Positions 18,798 to 28,377 of a stretch of 60,669 nt of DNA are shown in pieces. Position 1 is the first letter of the stretch, and every line of letters starts with the position of its first letter. This DNA comes from Luteitalea sp. (GTDB taxonomy: Bacteria; Acidobacteriota; Vicinamibacteria; Vicinamibacterales; Vicinamibacteraceae), in contig WHTT01000037.1 in NCBI GenBank assembly GCA_009377605.1, positions 1 to 60,669 on the forward strand, read 5' to 3'. Both the position numbers and the translations under genes were made by a program. The notes beneath the pieces were generated by a model, which did no database searches, was not told the origin of the DNA, and worked only from the letters and a program-made list of their open reading frames with translations.

Positions 18798-20108
18798 CTA
18801 CCGTTCGTCAGCCTCGCGTGCGACGCGCTGGCCCTCCCCGACGTCGACACGCCGGAGCACCAGGCCGCCGGCCAGGAAGAAGAGAATGACCGACAAGATG
18901 GCGTGGCGGCTGGACCCGGTGAGTGCGACCGCGATCGCGAACAGCAGAGGGCCGAAGATGCCGGCGAACTTCTCGAACACGGCGAAGAATCCGAAGAACT
19001 CGGACGATTTGTGCCGCGGCACCATCGTTGCGAACAGCGACCGGCTGAGCGCCTGGCTCCCGCCCTGCACCGTGCCGACGATGAGCGCGAGCGCGTAGAA
19101 GTGCGCGGCGGTCTGCACGAAGTAGCCGAGGATGCTGACGCCCGTGTAGACGACAAGCGAGCCGACAACGGCGCGCTTGGCGCCAATCCGGCCGGCAAGA
19201 CGGCCGAAGAAGAACGAGCATGGCACGCCGACGAACTGCGAGAGCAGGAGCGCCCCGATCAGATGCTCACGCCCGATGCCGATCTCGGTACCGAAGATCG
19301 TGGCCATCCGGATGATTGTGTTGATGCCGTCGTTGTAGAGGAGGAAAGCGAGCAGCATCAGGAACGCCTGCCGATAGCGACGCAGATCGTGCAAGGTCTC
19401 GCGGAGGCGAGTGAGGCCCACGGCGACCGGATTCTGATCCGGGCGCTCGTCGGCTTCGAGCAGCCGCCGTGGCTCTGGGACTCGTCGGAAGAGCGGCAGC
19501 GAGAAGAGGAGCCACCAGATCGCCACACTGACGAACGAGAGCCGCACGGCGACATCCGCGTCGGGAAAGCCAAAGGCGTCCGGCATCAGAATCCACGCCA
19601 GATTGATCGCGAGCAGCAGGCCGCCGCCCAGGTAGCCAAGCGCGTAGCCGCTGGTCGAGACACGATCCACCTCGTCTCTGCTTGCAATGTGAGGCAGGAG
19701 CGAGTCGTAAAAGGCGAACGTGCCGTACGCGCCGATGTTTCCCAACATGAAGAGCGTCAGCGCGAGCAGCCAGTCGCCTCGGCCGATGAACCACATCGCC
19801 GCAGTGGCGAGCACCCCGAGCGTCTGAAAGGCAACCAGGAAGCGCTTCTTGGCGGCACTGTAGTCCGCAATTGCGCCAAGCACCGGCGCCATCACCGCAA
19901 CGGCGGCAAGCGCGAGGGTGGTGGCAATGCCGAATCGGAACGTCGCTGTAGTGGCCGGCAGATCAGCAGCGGCAACCGTGCTGAAATAAATAGGAAAGAT
20001 CGCCGCCACCACCGTCGTCATGAAGGCGGAGTTCGCCCAGTCGTAGAGCGCCCAGGCGCGGAGCTCTGGCCGATGCAGCGCAACACGCTCGAGGAATGAG
20101 GGGTTCAT
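18798..20108 (-). CDS. MFS transporter, UMF1 family
   Basis: A 436-residue integral membrane protein with about 12 predicted helices. The N-terminal signature RAWALYDWANSAFMTTVVAA is diagnostic for the UMF1 (Atg22-like) family, and YDSLLPHIASRDEVDRVSTS and SGYALGYLGGGLLLAIN are its conserved loop 4-5 region. Bacterial members are uncharacterised exporters or efflux proteins; amino acid efflux is known only for the yeast relative. Monocistronic, with REP elements upstream. Confidence 0.9.
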   Translation of the reverse strand: MNPSFLERVALHRPELRAWALYDWANSAFMTTVVAAIFPIYFSTVAAADLPATTATFRFGIATTLALAAVAVMAPVLGAIADYSAAKKRFLVAFQTLGVLATAAMWFIGRGDWLLALTLFMLGNIGAYGTFAFYDSLLPHIASRDEVDRVSTSGYALGYLGGGLLLAINLAWILMPDAFGFPDADVAVRLSFVSVAIWWLLFSLPLFRRVPEPRRLLEADERPDQNPVAVGLTRLRETLHDLRRYRQAFLMLLAFLLYNDGINTIIRMATIFGTEIGIGREHLIGALLLSQFVGVPCSFFFGRLAGRIGAKRAVVGSLVVYTGVSILGYFVQTAAHFYALALIVGTVQGGSQALSRSLFATMVPRHKSSEFFGFFAVFEKFAGIFGPLLFAIAVALTGSSRHAILSVILFFLAGGLVLRRVDVGEGQRVAREADER

Positions 20109-20129
20109 CGTTCGAAGTTGTGAGTCCTA

Positions 20130-20187
20130 GGTAGGGCCGCCTCGCCGAGGCGGCCGTGACGGCGCGGGAGGCTGACGCGCCCTACCT
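20130..20187. repeat. Paired REP palindromes (GTAGGGC family)
   Basis: Two palindromes in opposite orientation: GTAGGGC + GCCTCGCCGAGGC core at 20130-20157, and GGCGCGGGAGGCTGACGCGCC ending CCTACC at 20159-20187. The flanking GTAGGGC and GCCGT ends are shared although the stem sequences differ. Located between the MFS and AAA genes. Confidence 0.85.
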
Positions 20188-20207
20188 CAAAACTCAAGAC
20201 TACTGTG

Positions 20208-21359
20208 TCAGTACGTCTTCCTTGCAACCCATTCCCGGAATAGCGAGTCCATGACGAGGTAGAGCCCGTTCGCCTCACGCATCACCAGGTCGAGGCGCTG
20301 CAAGGCGAGAAGCGCTGACTGAACCGAGGAAGCCCCGCCGAGCCGGTATCGCACGCGCACGTCTCCAGAGAGCAGCTCGCGACCTTGCTCGAAGACGACG
20401 GCGCGCAGGGCGGCGCGCTGGGCGAGCGTGAGCCGCTGCCACACGCCCTCGAAGAGCGTTGCCTGCTCCTCGAGCAGGCGTCGCAGCGTCCGATGCAGCG
20501 TGTCGACGTTCACCCCGCGCCAGCCAGCAACACGGGCATCATCCCAGAGCTCGTGGGCCAGCCGCTGAACGTCGTACGGCAGATTACCCGCAAGCTCCAC
20601 GAGCGCCGCGCCGAGGCCCTTCTCGACGCGGAACCCCGAGCGCCGAAAGCGCGTCTCGACGAAGCTGGTGAAGACATCGCTGGGGATGCGATCGAGGCGC
20701 ATCAGCGGTCCAGCCTTGTAGAACGGGCGCCGCGGGGTGACCATGTGCTCCATCAGCGTCGGCTCGGAGCCTGCGAACACGTAGCCGACGTTTCGCTGTT
20801 GCTGCACGGCCTCGCGAAGGGCGGCTTCAACGCCGCCGCCGTCGTATGCGGTGATCACCTGGAACTCGTCGAGCGCAATGGCCAGCCGTCGGCCGGTTGC
20901 TTCGGCAATGCGCCCGGGGAGACGGAATACCTCCTCGGCGAGCCGTGCTTCGTCGCGCGCATGCTTGACCGTCGGAAAGGCGACCGAGAGCTGTTGGCCG
21001 CCGCCGGCGCGCGGCTCGACGCGAACGTCTGCGCGAAAGGCGTCCAGCAGCCCAGCGAGCCAGGGCCGCGCCCGCTCCGCTCGGCGCTCGAGCGCGAGCA
21101 GGTGCCGGGCGTAGCCCTCGAGAAAGGCGACGTACGAGCTGTAGCTCGCCACCGACACTTCGATTGTCAGCACACGCTGGCGTGCGAGCGCCACGAGCGC
21201 CTGCCGGATGAGCGACGACTTGCCGTAGCGGCGCGGGGAAATCAGGAAGACCTTTTGGCTCGCCGCCAGGTCGTTCACGAGCCGCGCCAGCTCCACCTCA
21301 CGGTCGATGAACGCCGACGGCGGCACCACCTCGCCGTACACGAATGGATTGCTCGCCAT
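20208..21359 (-). CDS. AAA-type ATPase of the archaeal-ATPase (PF01637-like) group
   Basis: A 383-residue protein. Walker A is SPRRYGKSSLIRQA (about residues 41-54), and Walker B is LAIALDEFQVI, followed by a sensor region GSEPTLMEHM. The last ~110 residues look like a winged-helix domain. Its N-terminus NPFVYGEVVPPSAFIDRE (residues 4-21) is typical of the group. Proteins of this type are widespread, orphan-like genes of unknown function, sometimes associated with mobile elements. Nothing next to it suggests a partner. Confidence 0.8.
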   Translation of the reverse strand: MASNPFVYGEVVPPSAFIDREVELARLVNDLAASQKVFLISPRRYGKSSLIRQALVALARQRVLTIEVSVASYSSYVAFLEGYARHLLALERRAERARPWLAGLLDAFRADVRVEPRAGGGQQLSVAFPTVKHARDEARLAEEVFRLPGRIAEATGRRLAIALDEFQVITAYDGGGVEAALREAVQQQRNVGYVFAGSEPTLMEHMVTPRRPFYKAGPLMRLDRIPSDVFTSFVETRFRRSGFRVEKGLGAALVELAGNLPYDVQRLAHELWDDARVAGWRGVNVDTLHRTLRRLLEEQATLFEGVWQRLTLAQRAALRAVVFEQGRELLSGDVRVRYRLGGASSVQSALLALQRLDLVMREANGLYLVMDSLFREWVARKTY

Positions 21360-21409
21360 GCCGGTGCGTTACAGAGCGATTACGTCGACACACGTAATCA
21401 TTACGCTGA

Positions 21410-23746
21410 TTAGCGTAGCACGAAATCAGGCACGGAGGTGTCCGGGGGCGTCCGCATGATCTCGGGAGCGGCAGAGACGAGATAGATAGAGCGTGCGGTC
21501 CAGACGAAGCGATCTTGCGGAAGCCAGCCCGGGAGGCCCTGCCAGCCGGCTCCCCCGGGAAGGCCTGACTGCACGATGACAACGGCGGCCTTCTGCAAAC
21601 CATCGAGCGAGACGTTGCCGAGCCGCGCGCTGAGCACGACGCCATCCGCGGGCGGCGCGATCATGGTCGCTTGCCACCGATCGTCCCGGATGGTGCCGGC
21701 GAGATTGGACGTCACGGGTCGCACACCGCGCGGCAGGACGAAGGTCACCGTCAGGCCTCGAGCACGGGGCGTCACGGCAATCTCCAGGTCCAGGCCCGAC
21801 GCGCCTGCCGCAATCCGCGCGGTGACGCCGGCGGGCGGGGCATCGAGCGCCGTGGCGGCAGTTCGGAAGACGAACGGCTGGGTGAGCGTCGGCAGCGGAA
21901 CCGTGGTCGGCGGCGCCTCGGCGACGCGGCGCCATGCGACGCCCCGACGGCCGTGCAAATCGACGCCCGGCTCCTGGCCTGCCACTTCCCAGAACGCTCG
22001 ACGCGCGATACCGTCCTGCACGAAACGAGCGAGACGACGGGCAGGCCGTTCCGTGGTGTACGCCGCGGACGCGTACGCGAGACCTCCGCTGACGACGAGC
22101 GCGACCAGCAGCGCCGCGCCGACCCACGTATGCGGCGTGCTCCGCCTCCGACGACCAATGACAATGGCCAGGAGTGGAGGTGTCAGCATCAGCCCGACGA
22201 GCCCGACCAGGGCCGGGTACGCCCAGAGCGGTGTGACCAACGGCAGCCGCCCGAACATCGGTGGAAGGAAGCCAGCGAGCTGTATGGCGTTGCTGCCCCA
22301 GAACAGCGCGGCCGTGCCCGCAATCAGGAGGGAGGCGACTCGCACCAAGAGCGCGCTACCGTGCGTGACCAGGAGCAGCGCGCCAGCGACGCCGACCGGT
22401 ACCGACCAGAGGTGCGAGGCCGCAGGCGCCTTCCACGCGGTCACTGCCGTCAACACCACCCACGCCGGCAACGCCATGGCCCACACCCCGTCGGGCCTTC
22501 CGATCGCTCGCACCGCTGCGGGCAGTACCGCGGCGAGACGCCGCACCGCCCAACCGGCGGCGATGCCGGCGGTGACGAGAAAAAGATAGAACCAGTGTGG
22601 CGAGGCATACCAGGGGTGGAACTCGGCACGCGTCGCCCGGAGCGCCCAGGCCGCGGCCCACAGGCTTCCGCCAACCGCGGCAACGGCCAGCGCGCTCCAC
22701 ACGCCTGTTGAGATCAACCGGACGAGTCCGAACGCCCGATAGAGGTCAATCAGAAGCACGCCCCACGCCAGCACACCGAGCAGGAGAGCAGCGACAGCAA
22801 TCCCCCTGCCGGTTGCAGGGCTGTAGACCAAGGCCCACCGCCCTGCCACGTCGAAGTAGGTTGCCGGCTCGCTGCGCCAGGCGATGCCGAGATCATCCAG
22901 ACGCTCGACAATCGTCAGGGCGTTCTCCCCCATGTGCCGGATGGTCGGTCCGGAGACGCGCTCAGGCACGTCGCGAGCGGTGTGGTACGCGTAGCTGTCG
23001 CCAATGGGCGAGAAGTTGAGGCCGAACAGGGTCCCCTGCTTCAGGACCGAGAAGTCGGTGTCGTTCGGGAGATGCTTGTAGATTTCGGTGGCGTAGGAGG
23101 CGCCCGCCGGCCGCGCGGCGGCCGCCCAGGCGCTCAACGGCGTACCACTGCCCGGACCGACTTCGAACAGCAACGCCGGTCCCGATCCTCCCACGGCCTC
23201 GAAGTTCAAATAGGCGCGCGTCCGCTCGGCGAGCTCGGTATCCAACAAGGCGGCCCGTGCGCCCATCATGCCCACTTCTTCCGCATCGGTCAGGAGGATG
23301 ATGAGGCTGTGTGTGAGGCGGGACCGCGCCAGTATACGCGCCGTCTCCACGCAGACCGCCGTACCGAGCGCATCGTCCATGGCGCCAGGTGCGTCGGCCA
23401 CGGAGTCATAGTGTGCGACCAGCGCAATGGCCTCCCGGCGCGTACCGGTCTTCAGCGCAATGATGTTGGCAACCCGCGCCGTCGTGCCGTTCTCATGATC
23501 GACGGCGTCGGCTTCCTGCACGCGGACCGAGAAGCCGTAGAGCTGAAGCTGATCGACCAAATAGCTCCGTGCGCGGTCATTCGCGGCGGTGCCGACCGGC
23601 CGGCTGCCAATCGTGCCCGCCAGCATGCTGATGTGCGCGCGCGCGTTGGCTTCTTGAAAGCGACCGCCAGGTGCCGCACAGGCAATGCTCGCCGCTGCGA
23701 TCAACGGCAGCAGCACTTGGGCGAGGCGCGGCGGTACACTCTTCAT
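21410..23746 (-). CDS. M28-family zinc aminopeptidase with a C-terminal membrane domain
   Basis: 778 residues from the ATG at 23746 (an upstream TTG at 23785 would run into the Fic gene). An N-terminal signal/anchor (LPLIAAASIACAA) precedes an M28 peptidase domain (residues ~30-300). Zinc and catalytic residues are visible in VAHYDSV, GAMDDALG, TDAEEVG and AYHTARD. The second half has about eight hydrophobic helices (residues ~310-560) and a C-terminal beta-rich region. This arrangement recalls ER metallopeptidase 1-like M28 proteins. It follows the fic gene by 10 bp, so the two are probably cotranscribed. Confidence 0.85.
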   Translation of the reverse strand: MKSVPPRLAQVLLPLIAAASIACAAPGGRFQEANARAHISMLAGTIGSRPVGTAANDRARSYLVDQLQLYGFSVRVQEADAVDHENGTTARVANIIALKTGTRREAIALVAHYDSVADAPGAMDDALGTAVCVETARILARSRLTHSLIILLTDAEEVGMMGARAALLDTELAERTRAYLNFEAVGGSGPALLFEVGPGSGTPLSAWAAAARPAGASYATEIYKHLPNDTDFSVLKQGTLFGLNFSPIGDSYAYHTARDVPERVSGPTIRHMGENALTIVERLDDLGIAWRSEPATYFDVAGRWALVYSPATGRGIAVAALLLGVLAWGVLLIDLYRAFGLVRLISTGVWSALAVAAVGGSLWAAAWALRATRAEFHPWYASPHWFYLFLVTAGIAAGWAVRRLAAVLPAAVRAIGRPDGVWAMALPAWVVLTAVTAWKAPAASHLWSVPVGVAGALLLVTHGSALLVRVASLLIAGTAALFWGSNAIQLAGFLPPMFGRLPLVTPLWAYPALVGLVGLMLTPPLLAIVIGRRRRSTPHTWVGAALLVALVVSGGLAYASAAYTTERPARRLARFVQDGIARRAFWEVAGQEPGVDLHGRRGVAWRRVAEAPPTTVPLPTLTQPFVFRTAATALDAPPAGVTARIAAGASGLDLEIAVTPRARGLTVTFVLPRGVRPVTSNLAGTIRDDRWQATMIAPPADGVVLSARLGNVSLDGLQKAAVVIVQSGLPGGAGWQGLPGWLPQDRFVWTARSIYLVSAAPEIMRTPPDTSVPDFVLR

Positions 23747-23756
23747 GGGTGTCTCG

Positions 23757-25310
23757 CTACACTGCTTTGGAGCCGGAATCTCCAAAGAGCTCGGCGTACA
23801 CTGCCTCCACTCGAGTTGTTTCTTCGTTCGTCAGCGCCCGAAACTCCTGCTCACGAGCGCGCTTCGACAGACGTCCATGCCCCTGGGCGAGAAACCCACG
23901 CAGCCGCTCGACTTCTCGGTCCGGCATCTCGACCATCTCCTTTACCGCTGACGAAAATCTGTCGAACGCTTCCAAGAAGCGAACCTCTTCTGGCAGGTCG
24001 CGCTCGATGGTCTGTTCGACGCACGAATACAAGAATTCGGCGTGTGCGGTCGCATCGAAGTACCGGTAGTAGTCGGCTGTCTCGTTCAGGACCTCAACGT
24101 TGCTATCGGTCGTGGCGCGCCATTCAATGAGGGGCAATACCGCACCGGAATACGACTCCAGTACAGCACGGTATTCGTCAATCCGGCGAAGAATCGCCGC
24201 ACTGATCGGAAACACGACGCCGGTTGGGTTGTAACCCGCAGCGCCGAGCACGTGGTGGATCAGCCACCGATGTAACCGGCCGTTGCCATCGACGAAGGGA
24301 TGGACATAGACGAATCCAAACGCAATCGCAGCAGCAGCAGCCACAGGATCAACACCGCCTCGTACTGACCGGCCATCGTACGCAATGATGCCGTCGAGCA
24401 GGCCTTTGAGATCCTGGGGCCGTGCGCTGATGTGATCCGGCACAGGTTCCTGTGTCTCTCTGTCGTGAGTCCCCACGAATCCGCCTTCGTTGCGGAGCCC
24501 GAGCTTCACGAATCGTGCATCGCCTATCACCACGCGTTGAAGCCGTTCCAGTTCGTCAATCGTGACCGAATGCCGGCCTGCGTCACCAATCGCGCGGGCC
24601 CACCGCGCCGCTCGGGCGCTCGACGGGCGCTCACCCTCAATTGCGAACGACGATTTCGAGTCGCTGAGCAGAAGAAATGCCGCAGCCCGGGCAATGAGAT
24701 CTTTTCGCGTGCGGCCGATGATCTCGCGAGCGCGAGCGTCGAACCCTTTCGCGACGGCTGCTTTGAGGTTCGGTGTCCAACGGATCATTGGACAGAAGCC
24801 GTGTACACCAGGCAGATTGTCGAGAACTTTGTGGCGAGGTGACGGTGCGCCCTTCTGGAGAGCCACCTGCTGTTCCGGATCGACTACCGGCACGGCTCGA
24901 ACCTTACCGGGATCAGGCACCTCGAGCTCACGCCCAGTCAACCACTCATAGAGAAACCAAGCCCTCCGCGCGAAGGCGCCCGTTGGCGTTGCCCGCACAA
25001 CCGTGGCGATCTCACGGGGCTCCACAGCCTTGAAGAGAGCGGCCAGCACGCCGAGATCGATGCCTTCCCACTTCAATGCAAAGAGGAGCTGCCCTTCGAG
25101 CGTATCGGGCGGACGATGACGAGGTGTCAACAGCAGCCAGGAACGGTTTAGTGCCGGGTGATGACGCTCGGCGATCGCGGTTAATCGTGTGGGGAGCGGA
25201 ACCGCCAGATCGAAGCGTTCCGTGAGTGCAGCATAACCTGCCGGAAGCGCTGCTTCTGGCAGGGCTCGTCCGTGAAAATGATTCACTGGCTGCGAGAACC
25301 AATCACCCAT
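23757..25310 (-). CDS. Fic-domain protein (AMPylase family) with an inhibitory helix
   Basis: A 517-residue Fic protein. The catalytic motif HPFVDGNGRLHR matches HxFx(D/E)GNGRxxR exactly, so transferase activity is expected. An upstream SFAIEG fits the (S/T)xxxE(G/N) inhibitory helix, as in class II Fic proteins where the helix is in the same chain N-terminal to the core. An N-terminal ~190-residue region, resembling the DUF4172/wHTH-like leaders of large Fic proteins, precedes it. The target is unknown. It is the first gene of a two-gene unit with the M28 peptidase. The upstream region is AT-rich. Confidence 0.9.
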   Translation of the reverse strand: MGDWFSQPVNHFHGRALPEAALPAGYAALTERFDLAVPLPTRLTAIAERHHPALNRSWLLLTPRHRPPDTLEGQLLFALKWEGIDLGVLAALFKAVEPREIATVVRATPTGAFARRAWFLYEWLTGRELEVPDPGKVRAVPVVDPEQQVALQKGAPSPRHKVLDNLPGVHGFCPMIRWTPNLKAAVAKGFDARAREIIGRTRKDLIARAAAFLLLSDSKSSFAIEGERPSSARAARWARAIGDAGRHSVTIDELERLQRVVIGDARFVKLGLRNEGGFVGTHDRETQEPVPDHISARPQDLKGLLDGIIAYDGRSVRGGVDPVAAAAAIAFGFVYVHPFVDGNGRLHRWLIHHVLGAAGYNPTGVVFPISAAILRRIDEYRAVLESYSGAVLPLIEWRATTDSNVEVLNETADYYRYFDATAHAEFLYSCVEQTIERDLPEEVRFLEAFDRFSSAVKEMVEMPDREVERLRGFLAQGHGRLSKRAREQEFRALTNEETTRVEAVYAELFGDSGSKAV

Positions 25311-25456
25311 GGCATATATCTAAAAAAATCTTCACCATGGCGCGCTTAATCTACATCAGGCGCGATGAATGTCGATCTAGTGCGATATATTATCACTGAT
25401 AAGCTGAATCGAGAAAATCGTTCACCGGGCCACCGCTTTCCTCAGCGCAGCGGGAG
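25311..25456 (-). promoter_or_regulatory. AT-rich promoter region of the fic gene
   Basis: This gap is clearly richer in A+T than its surroundings and carries a perfect palindrome TTATCA-C-TGATAA at 25390-25402, next to a TATATT/ATATAT stretch that could provide the -10. The palindrome would be a suitable operator. No regulator is encoded nearby. Confidence 0.45.
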
Positions 25457-26134
25457 CTATTCCAACGGCAGCAGACCGGTGTAAATGGCCATCCCCACAA
25501 CGGCATCGACGCCCATCTGATCGAGGAGATCGATTTCGGCACGGGTCGTGATGCCGCCAGCGGCGGTCAGCGGCCGGCTCGTCGCCTCCCGCACGCGACG
25601 AATGGCTTCCATGTCAGTGCCCCGCATCAGCCCTTCAGTGTCGACGTGCGTGTAGAGGAACTCGCCGCAGTAAGGCTCGAGCGTCCGAACCGCCTCCACG
25701 GCGGTGAGGCCTGTCGACTCGCGCCAGCCGCGAACGACCACTTTGCCCTCGAAGCTATCCACGGCAGCGATGATGTGATCGGCGCCCACCGCCTCCGCGA
25801 GATGAGCGGCGAAGGCGGTGTCCACGTTGCCGTTCTTGAACAGGGAAGAGCCGACGATGACGTGGGTGGCGCCTGCGTCGAGGATCGCGCGCGCGCGATC
25901 GTGCGTCCGGATACCGCCGCCGACGCGACACCGCAGCTTCGTGCAGAGCCCTCGAACGAGCGCGTCATTGCTGCCGCTGTCGAGGGCGCCGTCGAGGTCG
26001 ATCACCTGCACCTTCTCGAAGGCGGCGAACTTGTCCGCCCACGCTTGCACGTCATCGGACGCGAGTGCGAGCGTTCGTCCCTGGACGAGCTGCACCACCT
26101 GGCCACCTTTGAGATCAATCGAGGGGATCAACAT
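25457..26134 (-). CDS. hisA: Phosphoribosylformimino-5-aminoimidazole carboxamide ribotide isomerase
   Basis: A 225-residue (beta/alpha)8 barrel. The two catalytic aspartates lie in LIPSIDLKGG (N-terminal half) and IIAAVDSFEG (C-terminal half). Phosphate-binding loops are VGGGIRTHD and TAAGGI. It isomerises ProFAR to PRFAR, the substrate of HisHF. It is the last gene of the his operon here, after hisF, while in enteric bacteria hisA precedes hisF. A REP element lies in the hisF-hisA gap. Confidence 0.92.
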   Translation of the reverse strand: MLIPSIDLKGGQVVQLVQGRTLALASDDVQAWADKFAAFEKVQVIDLDGALDSGSNDALVRGLCTKLRCRVGGGIRTHDRARAILDAGATHVIVGSSLFKNGNVDTAFAAHLAEAVGADHIIAAVDSFEGKVVVRGWRESTGLTAVEAVRTLEPYCGEFLYTHVDTEGLMRGTDMEAIRRVREATSRPLTAAGGITTRAEIDLLDQMGVDAVVGMAIYTGLLPLE

Positions 26135-26161
26135 ATTCGGAGGTAGCGCCGCCTCTTCCCA

Positions 26162-26189
26162 GGTAGGGCCGCCTCGCCGAGGCGGCCGT
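26162..26189. repeat. REP palindrome (GTAGGGC family) between hisF and hisA
   Basis: GGTAGGGC followed by the palindrome GCCTCGCCGAGGC and GGCCGT; identical in core to the copies at 20130 and 53912. Confidence 0.88.
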
Positions 26190-26207
26190 CACCTCAGAGG
26201 CGTCCGT

Positions 26208-26981
26208 TTACGCCTGCGCACCAAGGACCATTCTGACGGGAATGCCCGCCAGCGCCAGATGCTGTTTGAGATCGTGGACGCCGTGCTCACGATAATGGAA
26301 GATCGAGGCGGCGAGCGCCGCGTCCGCGCGACCCGCTGTGAAGACCGCAGTGAAGTGATCGAAGCTTCCGGCGCCGCCAGAGGCGATGACCGGAATGGAT
26401 ACTGCCTCCGCCACGGCGGCGGTCAGCGCGCAGTCGAACCCCCGCCGTGTGCCATCGCGATCGATGGAGGTGAGCAGGATTTCCCCCGCCCCCTGTGTTG
26501 CCGCCTCACGCGCCCACTCGACCGCGTCGCGACCGGTATCAACGGTGCCGCTCTTGGCGTAAACGGCAAAGCGGTCACCCTGCCACTGCGCGTCGATCGC
26601 GACGACCACCGCTTGGCTCCCATAGCGCGCTGCGAGATCGGTGATGAGCGACGGCGTCGCGAGCGCAGCGGTATTGACGCTGACCTTGTCGGCCCCAGCC
26701 TCGATGGCCGCATCGGCATCCTCGAGTGACCGAATGCCGCCACCCACCGCGAGCGGGATGAAGAGCTCGCGCGCCACCGCACGTACCGTTGCCGCCATGG
26801 TGCGCCGCTTCTCGAGCGTGGCGGTGACGTCGAGGATGACGAGCTCGTCGATTCCCTCCTCGTTGTACCGGCGAGCGAGCGCAGCGGGGTCTCCAGCGGT
26901 CCGCAGACCTTCGAAGTTGATGCCTTTGACGACCTGACCGTCACGGACGTCGAGACAGGCGATGATGCGTTTCGAAAGCAC
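26208..26981 (-). CDS. hisF: Imidazole glycerol phosphate synthase, cyclase subunit
   Basis: 257 residues, TIM barrel. [17 protein letters not shown] at the start and VVVAIDAQW in the middle carry the two catalytic aspartates. [10 protein letters not shown] and [10 protein letters not shown] are standard HisF motifs. It condenses ammonia from HisH with PRFAR to give IGP and AICAR. I chose the GTG at 26981, 17 bp downstream of the hisH stop, as it gives the usual length. An earlier GTG overlapping the hisH end would add eight residues. Confidence 0.93.
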   Translation of the reverse strand: MLSKRIIACLDVRDGQVVKGINFEGLRTAGDPAALARRYNEEGIDELVILDVTATLEKRRTMAATVRAVARELFIPLAVGGGIRSLEDADAAIEAGADKVSVNTAALATPSLITDLAARYGSQAVVVAIDAQWQGDRFAVYAKSGTVDTGRDAVEWAREAATQGAGEILLTSIDRDGTRRGFDCALTAAVAEAVSIPVIASGGAGSFDHFTAVFTAGRADAALAASIFHYREHGVHDLKQHLALAGIPVRMVLGAQA

Positions 26982-26998
26982 GGCTTCAACGACCTCGC

Positions 26999-27613
26999 TC
27001 AGAGACACATTGCCATGAAGTTGCGCAGGATGCGGAGGCCGGCGTCGGCGGACTTCTCCGGATGGAACTGCACCCCAAATACCAGGTCGCGTTCGACAAC
27101 GCTCGGGAAGGGTTCCCCGTGAGTCGTGAGTGCCACGGTGGCGGTGCTGGGTGGCGCGACGAAGGAGTGCGTGAAGTACGCCTGCGTGCCGCTCACGACA
27201 CCCTCCAGCAGCCGGGAGGATCCGCGCAGGTCCAGGCTGTTCCAGCCTACGTGCGGAACCTTCAAGCGAAAAAGGGGGCTGTCCCCTTTTTCGCCGAGGC
27301 GGACGCACCGACCGGGGAGCACGCCGAGGCCCGAAAGAGTCGCCGCCTCCTCGCTTCCCTCGAACAACCATTGCAGGCCGAGGCAGATCCCGAGCAGCGG
27401 CCGGCGCTCGGCGACGGCCTGGCGGACGGCCCGGCGCCACGGCTCGTCCAAGGCGGCTGTGGCGCCGAAATTGCCGACGCCAGGCACGATGATGCCGGCC
27501 GCATCCGCCAGATCCTCCGGCGTGAGGGGTGTTCGCACCTCCGCGCCAATGAAGGCGAGCGCCTTCCGCACCGACGTCAGATTCCCGGCACGATAATCAA
27601 TCAGCGCAATCAT
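26999..27613 (-). CDS. hisH: Imidazole glycerol phosphate synthase, glutamine amidotransferase subunit
   Basis: A 204-residue class I glutaminase. The catalytic triad is visible: Cys77 in GICLGLQ, with His184 and Glu186 in FHPEKS. The oxyanion strand is PGVGNFG. It supplies ammonia to HisF through the barrel. Residues ~107-116 (between GRCVRL and LKVPHVGWN) are extra compared with the usual short link and are encoded by a perfect palindrome at 27267-27295, so this looks like an in-frame REP-type insertion that the protein tolerates. Confidence 0.93.
   Translation of the reverse strand: MIALIDYRAGNLTSVRKALAFIGAEVRTPLTPEDLADAAGIIVPGVGNFGATAALDEPWRRAVRQAVAERRPLLGICLGLQWLFEGSEEAATLSGLGVLPGRCVRLGEKGDSPLFRLKVPHVGWNSLDLRGSSRLLEGVVSGTQAYFTHSFVAPPSTATVALTTHGEPFPSVVERDLVFGVQFHPEKSADAGLRILRNFMAMCL
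27267..27295. repeat. Palindromic element embedded in hisH
   Basis: Twelve-base arms GCGAAAAAGGGG and its exact complement enclose GCTGT. The stem and GGGGACAG core are related to the elements at 2561-2599 and 32208-32274. It is translated in frame within hisH. Confidence 0.85.
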
Positions 27614-27627
27614 GATTCAGCAGCCCT

Positions 27628-27689
27628 GGCGGCCGCCTCGGCGAGGCGGCCCTACCGCCATGGTAGGGCGCGTTCGCCGAACGCGCCGT
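27628..27689. repeat. Pair of REP palindromes between hisB and hisH
   Basis: Copy one (27628-27656) is the GCCGCCTCGGCGAGGCGGC palindrome ending CCTACC. Copy two (27662-27689), in the opposite orientation, has GTAGGGC + GCGTTCGCCGAACGC + GCCGT. The two form a BIME-like pair inside the his operon. Confidence 0.88.
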
Positions 27690-27740
27690 GCTCGTCAACC
27701 CCGGAGCTCGACCAAGAACCAAGAGCCAAGGACCAAGAAC

Positions 27741-28328
27741 TTAGAGCAGCCCCTTCGTGCTCGGGAGCATACGAGCCAACTGTCGATCGCGAGCGCACGC
27801 CACCCGGAGGGCGCGCGCGAACGCCTTGAACACCGCTTCGACGCGATGGTGGCTGGAGCGGCCGTACATCACCTTGAGATGAACGTTGGCGCGGGCGCCT
27901 TGCGCGAACCCTTCGAAGAAATCGTGGATCAGCTCGGTCTGCAGATCGCCCACATACCGCGCGCGCACGTTGAGATCGACGACCACATGCGCGCGCCCGC
28001 CGAGATCAATCGCCGCCACGCCGAGCGTCTCGTCCATGGGCATCAGGAAGTAACCGGCACGGTTGATCCCGCGACGAGGCCCGAGCGCTTTGGAGAATGC
28101 GTCGCCGAGCGCGATGCCAACATCTTCCACCGTATGATGTTGGTCGACGTTGAGGTCACCTTTGGCCTCGACGGTGAGATCGAATGCGCCATGGCGCGCC
28201 GCCAGCTCCAGCATGTGATCGAGGAAGCGGATGCCGGTGCTGATCTGATAACGGCCTTTGCCTTCTATGCCGAGCGACACACGAACGTCGGTTTCGCGCG
28301 TTTGCCGATGAATGACCGCTCGCCGCAT
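27741..28328 (-). CDS. hisB: Imidazoleglycerol-phosphate dehydratase
   Basis: A 195-residue monofunctional dehydratase (no phosphatase domain). The metal-binding histidine clusters are present in both halves: [13 protein letters not shown] with [14 protein letters not shown], and HDFFEGFAQ with [20 protein letters not shown]. It dehydrates IGP to imidazole-acetol phosphate, the HisC substrate. Histidinol-phosphate phosphatase must be encoded elsewhere. Flanked on both sides by palindromic repeats. Confidence 0.94.
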   Translation of the reverse strand: MRRAVIHRQTRETDVRVSLGIEGKGRYQISTGIRFLDHMLELAARHGAFDLTVEAKGDLNVDQHHTVEDVGIALGDAFSKALGPRRGINRAGYFLMPMDETLGVAAIDLGGRAHVVVDLNVRARYVGDLQTELIHDFFEGFAQGARANVHLKVMYGRSSHHRVEAVFKAFARALRVACARDRQLARMLPSTKGLL

Positions 28329-28377
28329 GGTGTTCCCCCTGAGTAGTGGTCAGTGGCGGTAGGGCGGCCCTTTATCC

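Noticed and set aside
18903-20099. A 398-codon plus-strand frame opposite the MFS gene
   Set aside because: Charged, low-complexity translation; the opposite strand has a clear UMF1 transporter.
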